A stretch of DNA of 64,000 nt from Stieleria varia (GTDB lineage Bacteria > Planctomycetota > Planctomycetia > Pirellulales > Pirellulaceae): contig NZ_CP151726.1 of assembly GCF_038443385.1 (NCBI RefSeq), positions 1,860,001-1,924,000 on the forward strand. Direction: 5' to 3'. Below are positions 37,160 through 46,097 of this stretch, one piece after another (the first letter of the stretch is position 1; each line of letters opens with the position of its first letter). Both the position numbers and the translations under genes were made by a program. The notes under the pieces were generated by a model. The model was not told where the DNA came from. It did not search any database and saw only the letters and a list, made by a program, of their open reading frames with translations.

Positions 37160-38826
37160 TCAACCCCGTCATCCAACGAGAGTTCTTTGGGATCCTGCGA
37201 TCACCCAAGACACTCTTCATGCTGCTGGCGTTGACGACCGTGTTTTCGCTGACGGTGTTGATTCGGTGGCCGGCGGATTCCGCCGTGGACCTCAGCGGCA
37301 GTCAGTCGCGTGAAGTGTTCCGGATTTTCGGTTACGCGTTGCTGGGCGGGATCGTCTTTCTCGTCCCCGCGTTTCCCGCGACTTCGGTCGTGAACGAACG
37401 CAACAGTGGCACATTGGCCTTGCTGCTCAATTCGCCGCTGAGTAGCGCTTCGATTTATTTCGGCAAGATCTCCGGCGTGCTGCTGTACAGCTTTCTGGTT
37501 CTGCTGTGCAGCCTGCCGGCGTCGGCCGCTTGTTTCGCGCTCGGCGGGATCGATTTGAGCAGCGAATTGGGAATGCTGTACCTCGTGCTGACCTTGCTGG
37601 TCATTCAGTATGCGACGTTGGGCATGTTGGTCAGCAGTTATGCGCAATCAGCCGATGCAGCGGTTCGTGTGACCTACATGGCGATCTTGGGTTTGTTTTT
37701 CCTGACGCTGGTTCCCGCCGCATTCTTGCGAGGCACGGGGCTCTGGGAATCGAGTCCGGTCATCGCGTCGGTTGGCGGATGGATCCGCAGTCTCTCGCCG
37801 TTGCCCGCAGTGATGGAGATCATGGGACAAAGCGACCTCGGATCGTCGGGTCTCAAGACGGCATCTCATACGATGAGTTTTGTGATCTGCACCGCGATCA
37901 GTTGTGTGGTGTTCGCCGGAATCACGATTTCGCGATTGAACTATCGCATTTTTGATCGTTCACGATCTCAAGGCGTGATGACGAACGAACGCGGTTTGAT
38001 GGCGAGGACGGTTCGACGATTGGTTTACATCGTTGATCCGCAACGACGCAAAGCGGGCATCCCTTGGTATCTCAATCCGGTGATGGTCAAGGAATTTCGC
38101 TGTCGCAAGTTCGGCCGGTCCCAGTGGCTGTTGCGTCTGGTTTCCGTGTGTGCGGTCACCTCGATGGTGTTGACTTTCATGGCCGCCACGAGCGCGACCT
38201 CTTGGGGCGTGGAGACGATCGGCGGGCTACTGGTCTTGTTGCAAGTCATCTTGATCGTCGTGCTGACACCGAGTTTGGCGTCCGGGTTGATCAGTGGCGA
38301 GCGAGATGGCGGCGGCTGGGAACTGTTGCGTTTGACGCCTTTGTCAGCCATAGCAGTGGTCAGCGGAAAGCTGCTGAGTGTGTTGTGGACGATGTCATTG
38401 GTCTTGTTGGCCACGTTGCCGGGTTACCTGGTCATGATCTGGATCGAGCCCACGATGTGGTTGCAAGTCAACCTTGTCTTGATCTGCTTGGCCGTCACGA
38501 TCGTTTACGCCCTGGCTGTCAGCGCGGCCGTGGGTTGCTTGTTCCGCTCCACGGCGGTGTCCACCAGCGTGGCGTACATCGTCGTCATCTTGTTGTTCCT
38601 GTTACCGATCCTGGTTTGGCTCTCGCGTGATGCGCCCTTTGGCTATTCCACCGTTCAAACGGCGTTGACGCTTACGCCGCTGGGTGCGGCGTTGAGCGTG
38701 ATCGGTACACCTGGTTTTGAAGTTTACAATTTGCTGCCCGCCGCTTGGTGGGTCGCCGGTGTCGTCACGACGCTGATGTTTTTCGTTTTGGGAGCTCAAG
38801 TATGGCGACTGACCCGAGCCGTTTGA
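37156..38826 (+). CDS. ABC-2 type permease, double-length, 556 aa
   Basis: Starts at GTG in the GTGA overlap. About twelve hydrophobic segments fall in two similar halves, with NPVIQREFFGILRSPKTLF at the start of the first and NPVMVKEFRCRKFGRSQWLL at the start of the second. It therefore looks like a fusion or duplication of two six-helix permease units. Typical ABC-2 motifs such as VNERNSGTLALLLNSPLS and ISGERDGGGWELLRLTPLS appear at matching positions. It would form the membrane channel with the ATPase at 36086. Confidence 0.92.
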   Translation: MINPVIQREFFGILRSPKTLFMLLALTTVFSLTVLIRWPADSAVDLSGSQSREVFRIFGYALLGGIVFLVPAFPATSVVNERNSGTLALLLNSPLSSASIYFGKISGVLLYSFLVLLCSLPASAACFALGGIDLSSELGMLYLVLTLLVIQYATLGMLVSSYAQSADAAVRVTYMAILGLFFLTLVPAAFLRGTGLWESSPVIASVGGWIRSLSPLPAVMEIMGQSDLGSSGLKTASHTMSFVICTAISCVVFAGITISRLNYRIFDRSRSQGVMTNERGLMARTVRRLVYIVDPQRRKAGIPWYLNPVMVKEFRCRKFGRSQWLLRLVSVCAVTSMVLTFMAATSATSWGVETIGGLLVLLQVILIVVLTPSLASGLISGERDGGGWELLRLTPLSAIAVVSGKLLSVLWTMSLVLLATLPGYLVMIWIEPTMWLQVNLVLICLAVTIVYALAVSAAVGCLFRSTAVSTSVAYIVVILLFLLPILVWLSRDAPFGYSTVQTALTLTPLGAALSVIGTPGFEVYNLLPAAWWVAGVVTTLMFFVLGAQVWRLTRAV

Positions 38827-40634
38827 TGCGGTTTCTGATCTCGCTGACGACGATCACGTCAAGGGCATCGGTGCTGCGGTGCACCGTGACTTTGTTGACT
38901 GCTGGATGGATCATTTGCGGTGCGGGTGACATCACGCACCTGTCTGCTGCCGATCCGTTTGCTCGGTACGAGATGCAAATGTATCACCGACCCGAATTGC
39001 CCACCCAGCAGCAACGAGAGCGGTTTCCGGAGGGGATTGTTGAGTTGTGGGCCAAAGCATTGCAGCGTCCCGATCCGCAACTGCAGAGAATGATGGTCGA
39101 CCAGATCGCCGATGCGTATCGTCGGGGGATGCCTGGCCTGGAGTCCTTCATTCCCACGATGGTGGAGCTTGCCGAAAAACCCGATCAGTCCCTGGATGTG
39201 GTTCGTGCGGTCGCGCAGACGCTGATCACGATGGAGGCCAAAGATCACACGGATCGACTGGCGCGATGGGCCGTTCGATATGGACTGCCCATTGGAAAAC
39301 ACGTGGAACCGGTCTTGGCGCAGTGGCAATCCACGGCAATGCGTGAGCAGTGGATCGCACGGATCAATCAGTCCGCAAACAACGACTCCGAGTTGTTGCT
39401 TGCGATCAACGGTGCCGGCGCAATCGGTCTCGACTCAGTCGTCAACCAATTGACCCAGTGGGTGATCGACGAATCACAGTCGCCATCGATCCGAATGGCC
39501 GCTGCTCGCGCTCTGGCAAGCATCGATCACGAAGGTGTCGCGGCGACCGCAGGCCAGATCTTGCAGGGAACCAGGCAGAATCCCATGTTGGACGAGATCT
39601 TGGCTGTCGAACTGCTTCGCAAGCAAACGGACAAACAGTTGATTCCCCTGTTGTCTCGTTTGGCCGACAGCAAGACATCGGCGGTTCAAGCCGGTGCGTT
39701 ACAGATTCTGATCGCGATCGACCCCGAATTGATCGATCCGTACGTGGACTCAGCCATTCTCAGCCCCGACGTCAACTTGCGGTGGGTTTGTGTTCAAGGC
39801 ATTGCCCAGGCTCCTCAATCGAATCGAATGGTCCAGCTGGCTCGACTGCTGGATGACCTGAATCCAACCCTTCGACGCGATGTGGCGTCCCTGTTGGTCC
39901 AACTGGCAGACGACGAGATCTTGTCCGACGAAATCATCGCCGGAACAAAGGCCGTGTTGAATGAAAACAGTTGGCGTGGATGCGAGCAGGCTTGCGTGGT
40001 GATGGCCAATCTGGATCACAAAGCGGCCGGAGTTCGAATCGTTGAGCTGTTGCCGCACCCGCGAGGTGAAGTCCGAGTGGCCTCCGCGTGGGCGTTGTCG
40101 CAGTTGGGTGTGGAAACGTTGATGCCCGACATGGTTGAGCATGGTGAGGAAGTGCTGCAGAAGTTCAAGGACGGGACGTTTACCAACTTGATGCCGGGCT
40201 ACGTCGAGCAAATGGCCCACTTGTTCATCGCATTTGGGAAACAAGGCTACCGACCGGCTCGAGGACTGATGTCCAAGTACATGCCCAAGGACTACAGCTT
40301 GGGAACTCATGCCAGGGCCGCAGCATGTTGGGCACTGGGCATGATTTACGAAGGTGAACTCGACAAAGACCTCGTGAAAACGATGGAGGATCAGTTGCTG
40401 GATTCGGAATCGATGTTTCCCGAAGAAGTGCCTGTTCGGCGAATGGCTGCGATCGGCTTGGGCCGCATGAACGCAGAGTCCGCGATCCCATCGCTGCGGA
40501 AATACCTCAAGGGTTACGGTGAGGTGCCCTTGGGATGCCACTGGGCATTGAACAAGATGCTGGGCGAACCCATCCCCACGATCCCAGATAGCATCGTGGA
40601 AATCGACGGATGGATCCTTTCGCCGGCGAAGTGA
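38826..40634 (+). CDS. Exported HEAT-repeat protein, 602 aa
   Basis: I place the start at the ATG overlapping the permease stop (TGATG, 38824-38828); an in-frame ATG at 38802 is an alternative. A hydrophobic N-terminal helix (VTLLTAGWIICGAGDITHLSA) acts as signal or anchor. The remainder shows HEAT-type helix pairs (IRMAAARALASIDHEG, VRVASAWALSQLGVE, VRRMAAIGLGRMNAES), which bind proteins or polymers. As the last gene of the ABC operon it may be an accessory factor for the exporter (inference). Confidence 0.75.
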   Translation: MRFLISLTTITSRASVLRCTVTLLTAGWIICGAGDITHLSAADPFARYEMQMYHRPELPTQQQRERFPEGIVELWAKALQRPDPQLQRMMVDQIADAYRRGMPGLESFIPTMVELAEKPDQSLDVVRAVAQTLITMEAKDHTDRLARWAVRYGLPIGKHVEPVLAQWQSTAMREQWIARINQSANNDSELLLAINGAGAIGLDSVVNQLTQWVIDESQSPSIRMAAARALASIDHEGVAATAGQILQGTRQNPMLDEILAVELLRKQTDKQLIPLLSRLADSKTSAVQAGALQILIAIDPELIDPYVDSAILSPDVNLRWVCVQGIAQAPQSNRMVQLARLLDDLNPTLRRDVASLLVQLADDEILSDEIIAGTKAVLNENSWRGCEQACVVMANLDHKAAGVRIVELLPHPRGEVRVASAWALSQLGVETLMPDMVEHGEEVLQKFKDGTFTNLMPGYVEQMAHLFIAFGKQGYRPARGLMSKYMPKDYSLGTHARAAACWALGMIYEGELDKDLVKTMEDQLLDSESMFPEEVPVRRMAAIGLGRMNAESAIPSLRKYLKGYGEVPLGCHWALNKMLGEPIPTIPDSIVEIDGWILSPAK

Positions 40635-40897
40635 TGCTGACATCTTAAACAACATAGCCTGGGGTCGCGGCGAAGCCAGCGCACCCCGGGTTAGCTCCGA
40701 TAGCTGCGGAGCAGCGACAGCATACAGCATGGGGTGCCATCCCCATGTTTCCGCAAGCGAGTCCGCCGAGAAGCTGCGGAGCAGCGACAGCATAAAACGT
40801 TTGGTGTAAGCCCACAGCACGCGGTGGTCCGGATGCAATCTGTCGCCGCTCCGCGGCTTGTTGGCGGCGTCGGGCGTTGTTCACCTGGGGCTCGCGC
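40635..40897. repeat. Intergenic repeat mosaic with several palindromes
   Basis: No gene. A CCTGGGGT...ACCCCGGG imperfect hairpin lies at 40658-40690. A 23-base segment beginning AGCTGCGGAGCAGCGACAGC occurs exactly twice, at 40702-40724 and 40772-40794. A perfect CATGGGG/CCCCATG hairpin lies between them at 40728-40747. This has the look of REP-type repeats. Confidence 0.7.
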
Positions 40898-42419
40898 CCT
40901 CTTTATCCTACACATCTCCGATGAGCCTTTTGTAGGCGAGGAAAGCTTCGTGGTACGACTCGATTTTCCGCATTCCTCGCCAGATCGTTGTGGAGCCGGG
41001 CGGGCCTTGGCCTTTCTTGTCCAGATAGCCGCCAAGCTTGGCGACCACCAGCATCCATTCGCCGATCGTGGGAGGTGTTTCGGGAACCTCACGTCCGGCA
41101 AAGACCACGAGGTACGTCGCCTTCCAAAAACTGGCATCGTAGAAACGCTCGCAACTGACTTGCGGACAAACTCGATTGGCGGTCTTGAGTTGCTCGACTC
41201 GAAACCCAGTGATCATCAAAAGCGTCACCGCACGCACGTATGTATCGATCTGCTCGTACTTCAGCTTCTCAATCTTCATGCCGCTCTTGAGCGTCTTGAA
41301 ATACAGTTCGATGTCCCAGCGGCGACAATAAGAACCAATGACTCGTTCGATTTCCGAGATCGTCGAAATGGGGAGCGATGTAAAAAGTAACCAGCGGATC
41401 GGCTCTTCGCCTTCGGGTGCGTCCGTTTCGACGGCCTCGACAACATTGATCGTCACGTCGGGAGCACGACCACCAGGGCGTGCCGGGCCGCGTAAAGTGA
41501 CCTGCCGGGCACGAATCGAAATCGATGCTACCCGGGCACTGCGACTCATCCGACGAGCACGCGTTTCTCCGATAATTAATGACTTTCGCTCGCTTAAATC
41601 GATTTCACGCTGAAACTGAAACTCCGTCTCCTGCATCACTTCGGAGATCGTCCTGGTTTCACCTTGATCGAGCACTGTGCGATCTTGGCAACCACGAATG
41701 ACGTAGTCATAGTTGGCCGCCAGATCATCGGTTTGCGCTAGCAATTCATAAATATCAGACTCGCTGTCCGAGACGCCAATGTAGTGCGTCTGGGGATGAG
41801 CCAGTGCGATTTGCTCGCCACTTTGAAACATCTCCAGCCAACGGTAGCTTTCTTTTTCTTCAAAGGCTTGCTGGCGTCGCAGGTTGACTTTTTCTGTTTT
41901 GTTCAGATCCGTCTTGATGTCATCACGCGTCCAAATGCACTGATCGACCGTGCCCAGAACAAGTCCATCCTCGGTGATCGCATAGAGTGGGTGCAGAAAG
42001 AAACCGAATTTGTCCCGACTCTCCAACGGCCCGGCCCCGCGGACTTGCCGCTGTGGTTTGGTGAGATCACAGACGGTGGTATCCTGGGATAGGATGACGA
42101 CCGGTTGCTCGGCGGTGCGAGCGATTGAAGCATCATTGTGGGCTTTGAGAATGCCGTCCACAGGGATATTTCGATTGTTTACCAAACGGTAGGTTGCCTC
42201 AAGTTTCGCGTTGTCCTTACACGCACTGGGCGTAGATTCGGCAATCTCGGACTGTTGCTCAAGAATCAGGGCGACACGTCGCTCCCGCCGCTTATCACCT
42301 AAATCCAAAGTCCGAAGCTCATCTTTTATCCAGCTTGCCATTGTCCCGATCCCTGGGGAAGTGTTTTGTCGACTCCAACCGACCAAAGGGTAGAAAAAAA
42401 GATGTGTAGGATAAAGAGG
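40898..42419 (-). mobile_element. IS4-type insertion sequence, 1522 bp, apparently intact
   Basis: Perfect terminal inverted repeats of at least 20 bases (CCTCTTTATCCTACACATCT and its complement) lie at 40898-40917 and 42400-42419. An 8-base direct repeat GCTCGCGC flanks both ends (40890-40897 and 42420-42427), the target-site duplication. Removing the element rebuilds a perfect palindrome, CCTGGGGC-TCGC-GCCCCAGG, so it inserted in the loop of a hairpin. One transposase gene fills it. Confidence 0.9.
40908..42341 (-). CDS. IS4 family (Tn5-like) transposase, 477 aa
   Basis: The open frame extends to 42452, outside the element, so the first ATG inside the element after the terminal repeat (42341, MASWIKDELRTLDLGD) is chosen. 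Tn5-type N-terminal DNA-binding region (KRRERRVALI...CKDNAKLEATYRLVNN) precedes the DDE nuclease: Asp in LSQDTTVCDL, Asp in GVSDSESDIY, and Glu in YCRRWDIELYFKTLKSG. The stop codon TAG lies within the left inverted repeat. The frame has no lesions, so it may still be active. Confidence 0.9.
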   Translation of the reverse strand: MASWIKDELRTLDLGDKRRERRVALILEQQSEIAESTPSACKDNAKLEATYRLVNNRNIPVDGILKAHNDASIARTAEQPVVILSQDTTVCDLTKPQRQVRGAGPLESRDKFGFFLHPLYAITEDGLVLGTVDQCIWTRDDIKTDLNKTEKVNLRRQQAFEEKESYRWLEMFQSGEQIALAHPQTHYIGVSDSESDIYELLAQTDDLAANYDYVIRGCQDRTVLDQGETRTISEVMQETEFQFQREIDLSERKSLIIGETRARRMSRSARVASISIRARQVTLRGPARPGGRAPDVTINVVEAVETDAPEGEEPIRWLLFTSLPISTISEIERVIGSYCRRWDIELYFKTLKSGMKIEKLKYEQIDTYVRAVTLLMITGFRVEQLKTANRVCPQVSCERFYDASFWKATYLVVFAGREVPETPPTIGEWMLVVAKLGGYLDKKGQGPPGSTTIWRGMRKIESYHEAFLAYKRLIGDV

Positions 42420-42617
42420 GCTCGCGCCCCAGGCTGTATGCTGTCGTCGCATCCGCGACTGAGGGGATTGCTGGGAACGTGAAGAATGAACCGGCGATGA
42501 TCGCTGCGCTCTATCGCCAGCTACCGTCTGTGACCGCTACACGGTCATATGCAGCAACAATACTTTTCACGTTCCTCGGGACGTGCGATTAATAAGTTAC
42601 CGCTTGCGGATTGTCGT

Positions 42618-43103
42618 TCAACGGTAAGGATATCCGCGGACTTCCGCCTCTGGGTCAGCCTTCAATTCTCGGGGACCAAACCGGACGGAATACGTCCCGT
42701 CACCGTGAAATGTGACACCCTGGCAATTCAGGTAGATGTATTCCGGAAAGTACCGAGGATTCCGTTCTTTTTCAAAATCAGGAGAGATTCGCAGGATCAT
42801 CTTGTTGATGGTGTACGAATCACGCTCGATGGAGAGATCCAGACGCGTTTGAGTATCGACAGCGTAGAACTGCTCTCGGGGAGGAAGCGGATCGGAAAGC
42901 TTTTCACGCGTGATGTACCCGATTGCACCATTGTCCCTCGTCCTGGCCACTTTTGCGTCACGAAGCACCTGTTCTGCTTTGTCTTGCTTCATTCCTATCG
43001 TGACGGATAACGTTGCATTCTCGTCCCCGCTGACACTTGACTCAGTGAGACATGGCAGCAGAAGAACAACGAGTAACAATCTGAATTGCATCAGCGGCCT
43101 CAA
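42618..43103 (-). CDS. Secreted protein of unknown function, 161 aa
   Basis: Signal peptide MRPLMQFRLLLVVLLLPCLTESSVSG precedes ~135 residues of mixed alpha/beta sequence. A GMKQDKAEQVLRDA helix and paired strands (LDLSIERDSYTINKMIL, GVTFHGDGTYSVRF) follow. The opening 'V-x-x-GMxxxxAxxxL' resembles a SmpA/OmlA- or BLIP-like start, but this is weak. Not clearly in an operon. Confidence 0.55.
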   Translation of the reverse strand: MRPLMQFRLLLVVLLLPCLTESSVSGDENATLSVTIGMKQDKAEQVLRDAKVARTRDNGAIGYITREKLSDPLPPREQFYAVDTQTRLDLSIERDSYTINKMILRISPDFEKERNPRYFPEYIYLNCQGVTFHGDGTYSVRFGPRELKADPEAEVRGYPYR

Positions 43104-43162
43104 TAAAATTATTGCGGTGGAACGATTGAACGAAAGCAGCTGGGCGGATCACCACCGGATTT

Positions 43163-43187
43163 GTCAGCCTAGAAAGGCTAACGTACG
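43163..43187 (-). repeat. REP-like palindrome at the 3' end of the NIF3-like gene
   Basis: GTCAGCCT agaa AGGCTAAC followed by GTACG; the stop codon of the gene lies inside it. This is a variant of the two copies at 46022-46082, with a substitution in each arm. The 8-bp stem could act as a transcript end. Confidence 0.6.
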
Positions 43188-43975
43188 AGAGGGTGTACTG
43201 GATCGGACTCTTGGTGGCTCGGCCAGATGGTGAGGTCGGGGTGCAGTTTGGACAACTGCGCGGCGAGGTATTCCATCGCGAATCGCTCGCTCCAGTAATG
43301 CCCCAGCAGCCCCAAGGCGATGCCGGTCGATTCGGCTTCCAAGCACGAGTGAAAGTTGGCTTCGCCGGTGATCAGCAGGTCACATCCGCGACGACGTGCG
43401 GCGGGTAAGAAACTGCCGCCGCTGCCGCATGCGAAACCGATCTTGTTAACGATGTGATCAGACTCTCCGACCAAACGCGGGCAAGTCGCTCCGACAGCCT
43501 GGGAGGCTTGCACCAGGATCTCGGCGGCCGTGGACGGGGCGGCGAGCTTGCCGTAGCGACCGCTGCCCAGCGGGACATCATCCTGAGGATCGATCAGCGC
43601 GGCGACATCGGTCAGTTGAAACAAGTTGGTCCAGCGAGTGTTGATCCCATCGGCGGCGGAATCGAATGCGGTGTGCGCGCTATAGATCGCCACACCGGCT
43701 CGGATCAAACGCAGCAGCATGACGCCGGTGACGTTGTCCGAGGTGATCTTGGCAAGTGGTTGAAACGGTAGCGGATGATGCGTGATGATCACATCTGCAT
43801 TCTCCGCGACGGCTTCGTCCACCACCGTGGGCGAGATGGTCAGGCAGGTCATGACCCGGGTGATCGTTTGCGAACGATCACCGATCAGAAGGCCGACATT
43901 GTCCCACGACTCGGCCAGTTTCAGCGGCGCGAGTTGAGCGAGGGACTGGCAGAGGTTATCCAGGGGAATCGTCAC
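43178..43975 (-). CDS. NIF3-like dinuclear metal-centre protein (YbgI/YqfO type), 265 aa
   Basis: Family motifs are in order: SWDNVGLLIGD, CLTISPTVVDEAVAENADVIITHHPL with the metal-binding His pair, GVAIYSAHTAFDSAADGIN with His/Asp ligands, and a second metal part near CDLLITGEANFHSCLEAE and LGLLGHYWSERFAMEYL. These proteins form hexameric rings with two metals per subunit; the cellular role is not settled. It sits directly downstream of infC on the same strand with a 27-base gap. Confidence 0.9.
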   Translation of the reverse strand: MTIPLDNLCQSLAQLAPLKLAESWDNVGLLIGDRSQTITRVMTCLTISPTVVDEAVAENADVIITHHPLPFQPLAKITSDNVTGVMLLRLIRAGVAIYSAHTAFDSAADGINTRWTNLFQLTDVAALIDPQDDVPLGSGRYGKLAAPSTAAEILVQASQAVGATCPRLVGESDHIVNKIGFACGSGGSFLPAARRRGCDLLITGEANFHSCLEAESTGIALGLLGHYWSERFAMEYLAAQLSKLHPDLTIWPSHQESDPVHPLVR

Positions 43976-44002
43976 GTGGTCGGATTTCCTCGCGACGCTG
44001 GT

Positions 44003-44599
44003 CTACTTGGGAGCAATCATGCAGATCATCCGTCGACCGTGCTGCTGCGGCGTCGTTTCGACTTTGCCGTGTTCGCTGAGCAGCTCGATGACTTGTTCCA
44101 TGACCTTTCGGCCTTCTTCGATGTGAGCCATCTCACGACCGCGGAACAGGACGCTGACTTGCACTTTGTCTTTGTGCTCCAAGAATTTCTCCGCGCGACG
44201 GATCTTCGTGCGGATGTCCTCGTCACCGGTCTTGGGACGCAACCGAATCTCTTTGGTCTTGGTATGCGTCTGGTGGCGATTGGTTTTCTTGTTCTTGTCG
44301 TACTTGTACTTGCCGTAATCCATGATTCGGCAAACCGGCGGTCGCTCATTGGGCGCCACCTCGACGAGATCAAGCCCGGCTTCCCTGGCTCGTTCCAACG
44401 CTTCTTCAGTCGGGATGACCCCTAACTGTTCCCCGGTTTCGCTAACGACGCGAATGGGGGTGATGCGGATGTTGTTGTTGATGCGAGTTTGATCGCGATT
44501 CTCTGGTTGGTTGTTTCTGCGTGCCAATGCCACAAAAGGTAAGTCTCCGGCTGGTGGGCGTTCCAGCGCATCTTGGGATGAAGAGGATTCGTACGGCAC
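44003..44599 (-). CDS. infC: Translation initiation factor IF-3
   Basis: The body (from [14 protein letters not shown] onward) matches IF-3 over its full two-domain length: [15 protein letters not shown] in the N domain/linker and [35 protein letters not shown] in the C domain, ending MICMIAP. It binds the 30S subunit and checks the initiator codon. The start is uncertain: the frame opens at GTG 44599, but GTG 44533 or TTG 44527 just before ARRNN, with GGAG upstream, would give the usual length. No rpmI or rplT follows as in many bacteria; a NIF3-like gene does instead. Confidence 0.93.
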   Translation of the reverse strand: MPYESSSSQDALERPPAGDLPFVALARRNNQPENRDQTRINNNIRITPIRVVSETGEQLGVIPTEEALERAREAGLDLVEVAPNERPPVCRIMDYGKYKYDKNKKTNRHQTHTKTKEIRLRPKTGDEDIRTKIRRAEKFLEHKDKVQVSVLFRGREMAHIEEGRKVMEQVIELLSEHGKVETTPQQHGRRMICMIAPK

Positions 44600-44895
44600 T
44601 CGGTAGGTGTGCCGCGTAGGGTCCTACAAGACCCGACATGGATTCCAAAACAAAGGTGAAAGGGACAGGATGCTATCAGATCGTTTGATCTCACAGCTTA
44701 CAAACAATAGGTCATCGGGAGGGGGATTTAAGCCCCGACTCCCCTTGACTGGTGTTGACGCAAGTATCCGGGGGTGTGATAGCGAGCGTCAACAGTGAAA
44801 AACACGGATTCCCCGAGTTTTAACGCTTATCCGAGTCCCGGAAGGGCGCCGACGGGTCAAAAACGGAAACTTTCGGCCAAGTTTTTACGCGCAGG
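44600..44895. other. IF-3 leader region, hairpins but no gene
   Basis: This stretch holds several small hairpins on the infC-coding strand, e.g. GGGTC-ttgta-GACCC-like arms near 44618-44635 and GGGG...CCCC near 44720-44740. infC leaders are often regulated in bacteria, but I could not identify a known control element. Confidence 0.35.
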
Positions 44896-45948
44896 CTACT
44901 GCATCTTGGCGGCTTCGGCGTTCCATTGAGGGCTGCCGGGCGGGTCGGGATACTCGGTGGGCTTGCCCAAATCGAAGTCGCTGGGCTGCATGTTTCGATC
45001 GGCAAAGTAGCTTTTTTCCTTGATAAAACCGTAGAAACTGGGGTGAAATGGATCGACGAATTCCACGTCCGCCTTGGCAGGCACGTCACGACCGGTCAGG
45101 TGAAAGGCGGCGTTGACGATCAGACGACGCAGGTCTGCGTCCAGAAAATCAACCGAGGCACCCGCCGTCGTGCAAAACGAATTTCCTTTTTTGCCCGAAT
45201 CGGACACATAGGGGTGCAGCCAAGCAAGCGGTTGCATCGGGTCGTTCTTGGGGCCATCCACATTGGGCGATTCCGGATCGAGCGTCTGAGTGACGGCGGC
45301 TCGCAGCAGAATCGAATCGGCATCGGTCAAGTGCGTCACGCCGTAGACATCCGAGAGCGCAAAGATCTCGCCCACGGAATTGAGGATGGGATGCTTTTCG
45401 TTTTCCGCAACGACAACGCTGCGGGCACCCTCGCGTTTGTGTTGTCCATGGTGGTTGACCCACTGTTCGCCCAACACCAGCAAGCCGAACTTGCCGTACG
45501 AGATACTGTCGCCAAAGGAGCCTCTGCCATTGAACGCGTGGGTCGAGGTTCGAATCCCAATCACCGGTTTTCCCGCGTTGAGAAAGTCGGTGATGTATTT
45601 GGCGTCCTCTTCGCTCGGGGTTCGGAACCGAGTTCCAATGATCATCAAATCGGCGTCCGCCAGCGAGTCCCAGCCCCGTACGCCTTGCGAGTTGTTGGGG
45701 TCGATGTAACTGCCGTCGGCCGAAAGTGAAAACAGGACGGTGCAATGGAAGCCATGTTTCTTGCTGAGCAACTTGGCCAGCATCGGCATCGTTTCTTCGG
45801 TGCGATACTCCTCGTCGCCGGAAACCAACACGACTCGTTTGGCGTTGGCGTCGTCAACGGCAAAGACCAATCGGTCCGGCTGTGCAGCGGAAAGGACGGA
45901 TGAGCTGATCCAAGCGATCAGCAACATGGGGGCGAAAACTCGAAGCAT
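44896..45948 (-). CDS. Secreted ThuA-like protein, 350 aa
   Basis: A signal peptide (residues ~1-21, LSA-AQ) leads into a ThuA-type class-I-GATase-like fold: VVLVSGDEEYRTEETMPMLAKLL, SLADADLMIIGTRFRTPS, FLNAGKPVIGIRTSTHAF and GEQWVNHHGQHK. Planctomycetes carry many such proteins, often linked to sugar utilisation, but the biochemical role is not settled. The C-terminal ~60 residues (FVDPFHPSFYGF...) are an extension. It stands alone, downstream of repeats at 46022-46097. Confidence 0.85.
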   Translation of the reverse strand: MLRVFAPMLLIAWISSSVLSAAQPDRLVFAVDDANAKRVVLVSGDEEYRTEETMPMLAKLLSKKHGFHCTVLFSLSADGSYIDPNNSQGVRGWDSLADADLMIIGTRFRTPSEEDAKYITDFLNAGKPVIGIRTSTHAFNGRGSFGDSISYGKFGLLVLGEQWVNHHGQHKREGARSVVVAENEKHPILNSVGEIFALSDVYGVTHLTDADSILLRAAVTQTLDPESPNVDGPKNDPMQPLAWLHPYVSDSGKKGNSFCTTAGASVDFLDADLRRLIVNAAFHLTGRDVPAKADVEFVDPFHPSFYGFIKEKSYFADRNMQPSDFDLGKPTEYPDPPGSPQWNAEAAKMQ

Positions 45949-46021
45949 GGCGTGCTTCCTGCCGATGGAGGGAATGGGACGGGAGAGTCCAAGATTATAC
46001 TCGGTTTTGAGACCGGGGCAG

Positions 46022-46097
46022 GTCAGCCTGGAAAGGCTGACGTACGGGTTGTCGCGAGTCAGCCTGGAAAGGCTGACGTACGATAGGCTGACGTACG
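46022..46097 (-). repeat. Two and a half REP-like palindromic repeats after the protease operon
   Basis: GTCAGCCT-ggaa-AGGCTGAC plus GTACG occurs at 46022-46046 and 46058-46082, and a half copy (AGGCTGACGTACG) at 46085-46097. They begin immediately after the stop codon of the gene at 46098. Orientation relative to transcription is the same as the copy at 43163. The arms form strong hairpins that could end or protect transcripts. Confidence 0.8.

Noticed and set aside
39750-40838. 362-codon open frame antisense to the HEAT-repeat gene
   Set aside because: Composition is that of a reverse-strand shadow (Gln/His/Arg-rich), with no ribosome-binding site or family match.
42342-42452. N-terminal extension of the IS4 transposase
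   Set aside because: It would start outside the inverted repeat of the element, so it cannot belong to the mobile gene.
44926-45729. 267-codon open frame antisense to the ThuA gene
   Set aside because: The ThuA frame on the other strand has a signal peptide and family motifs; this is its shadow.
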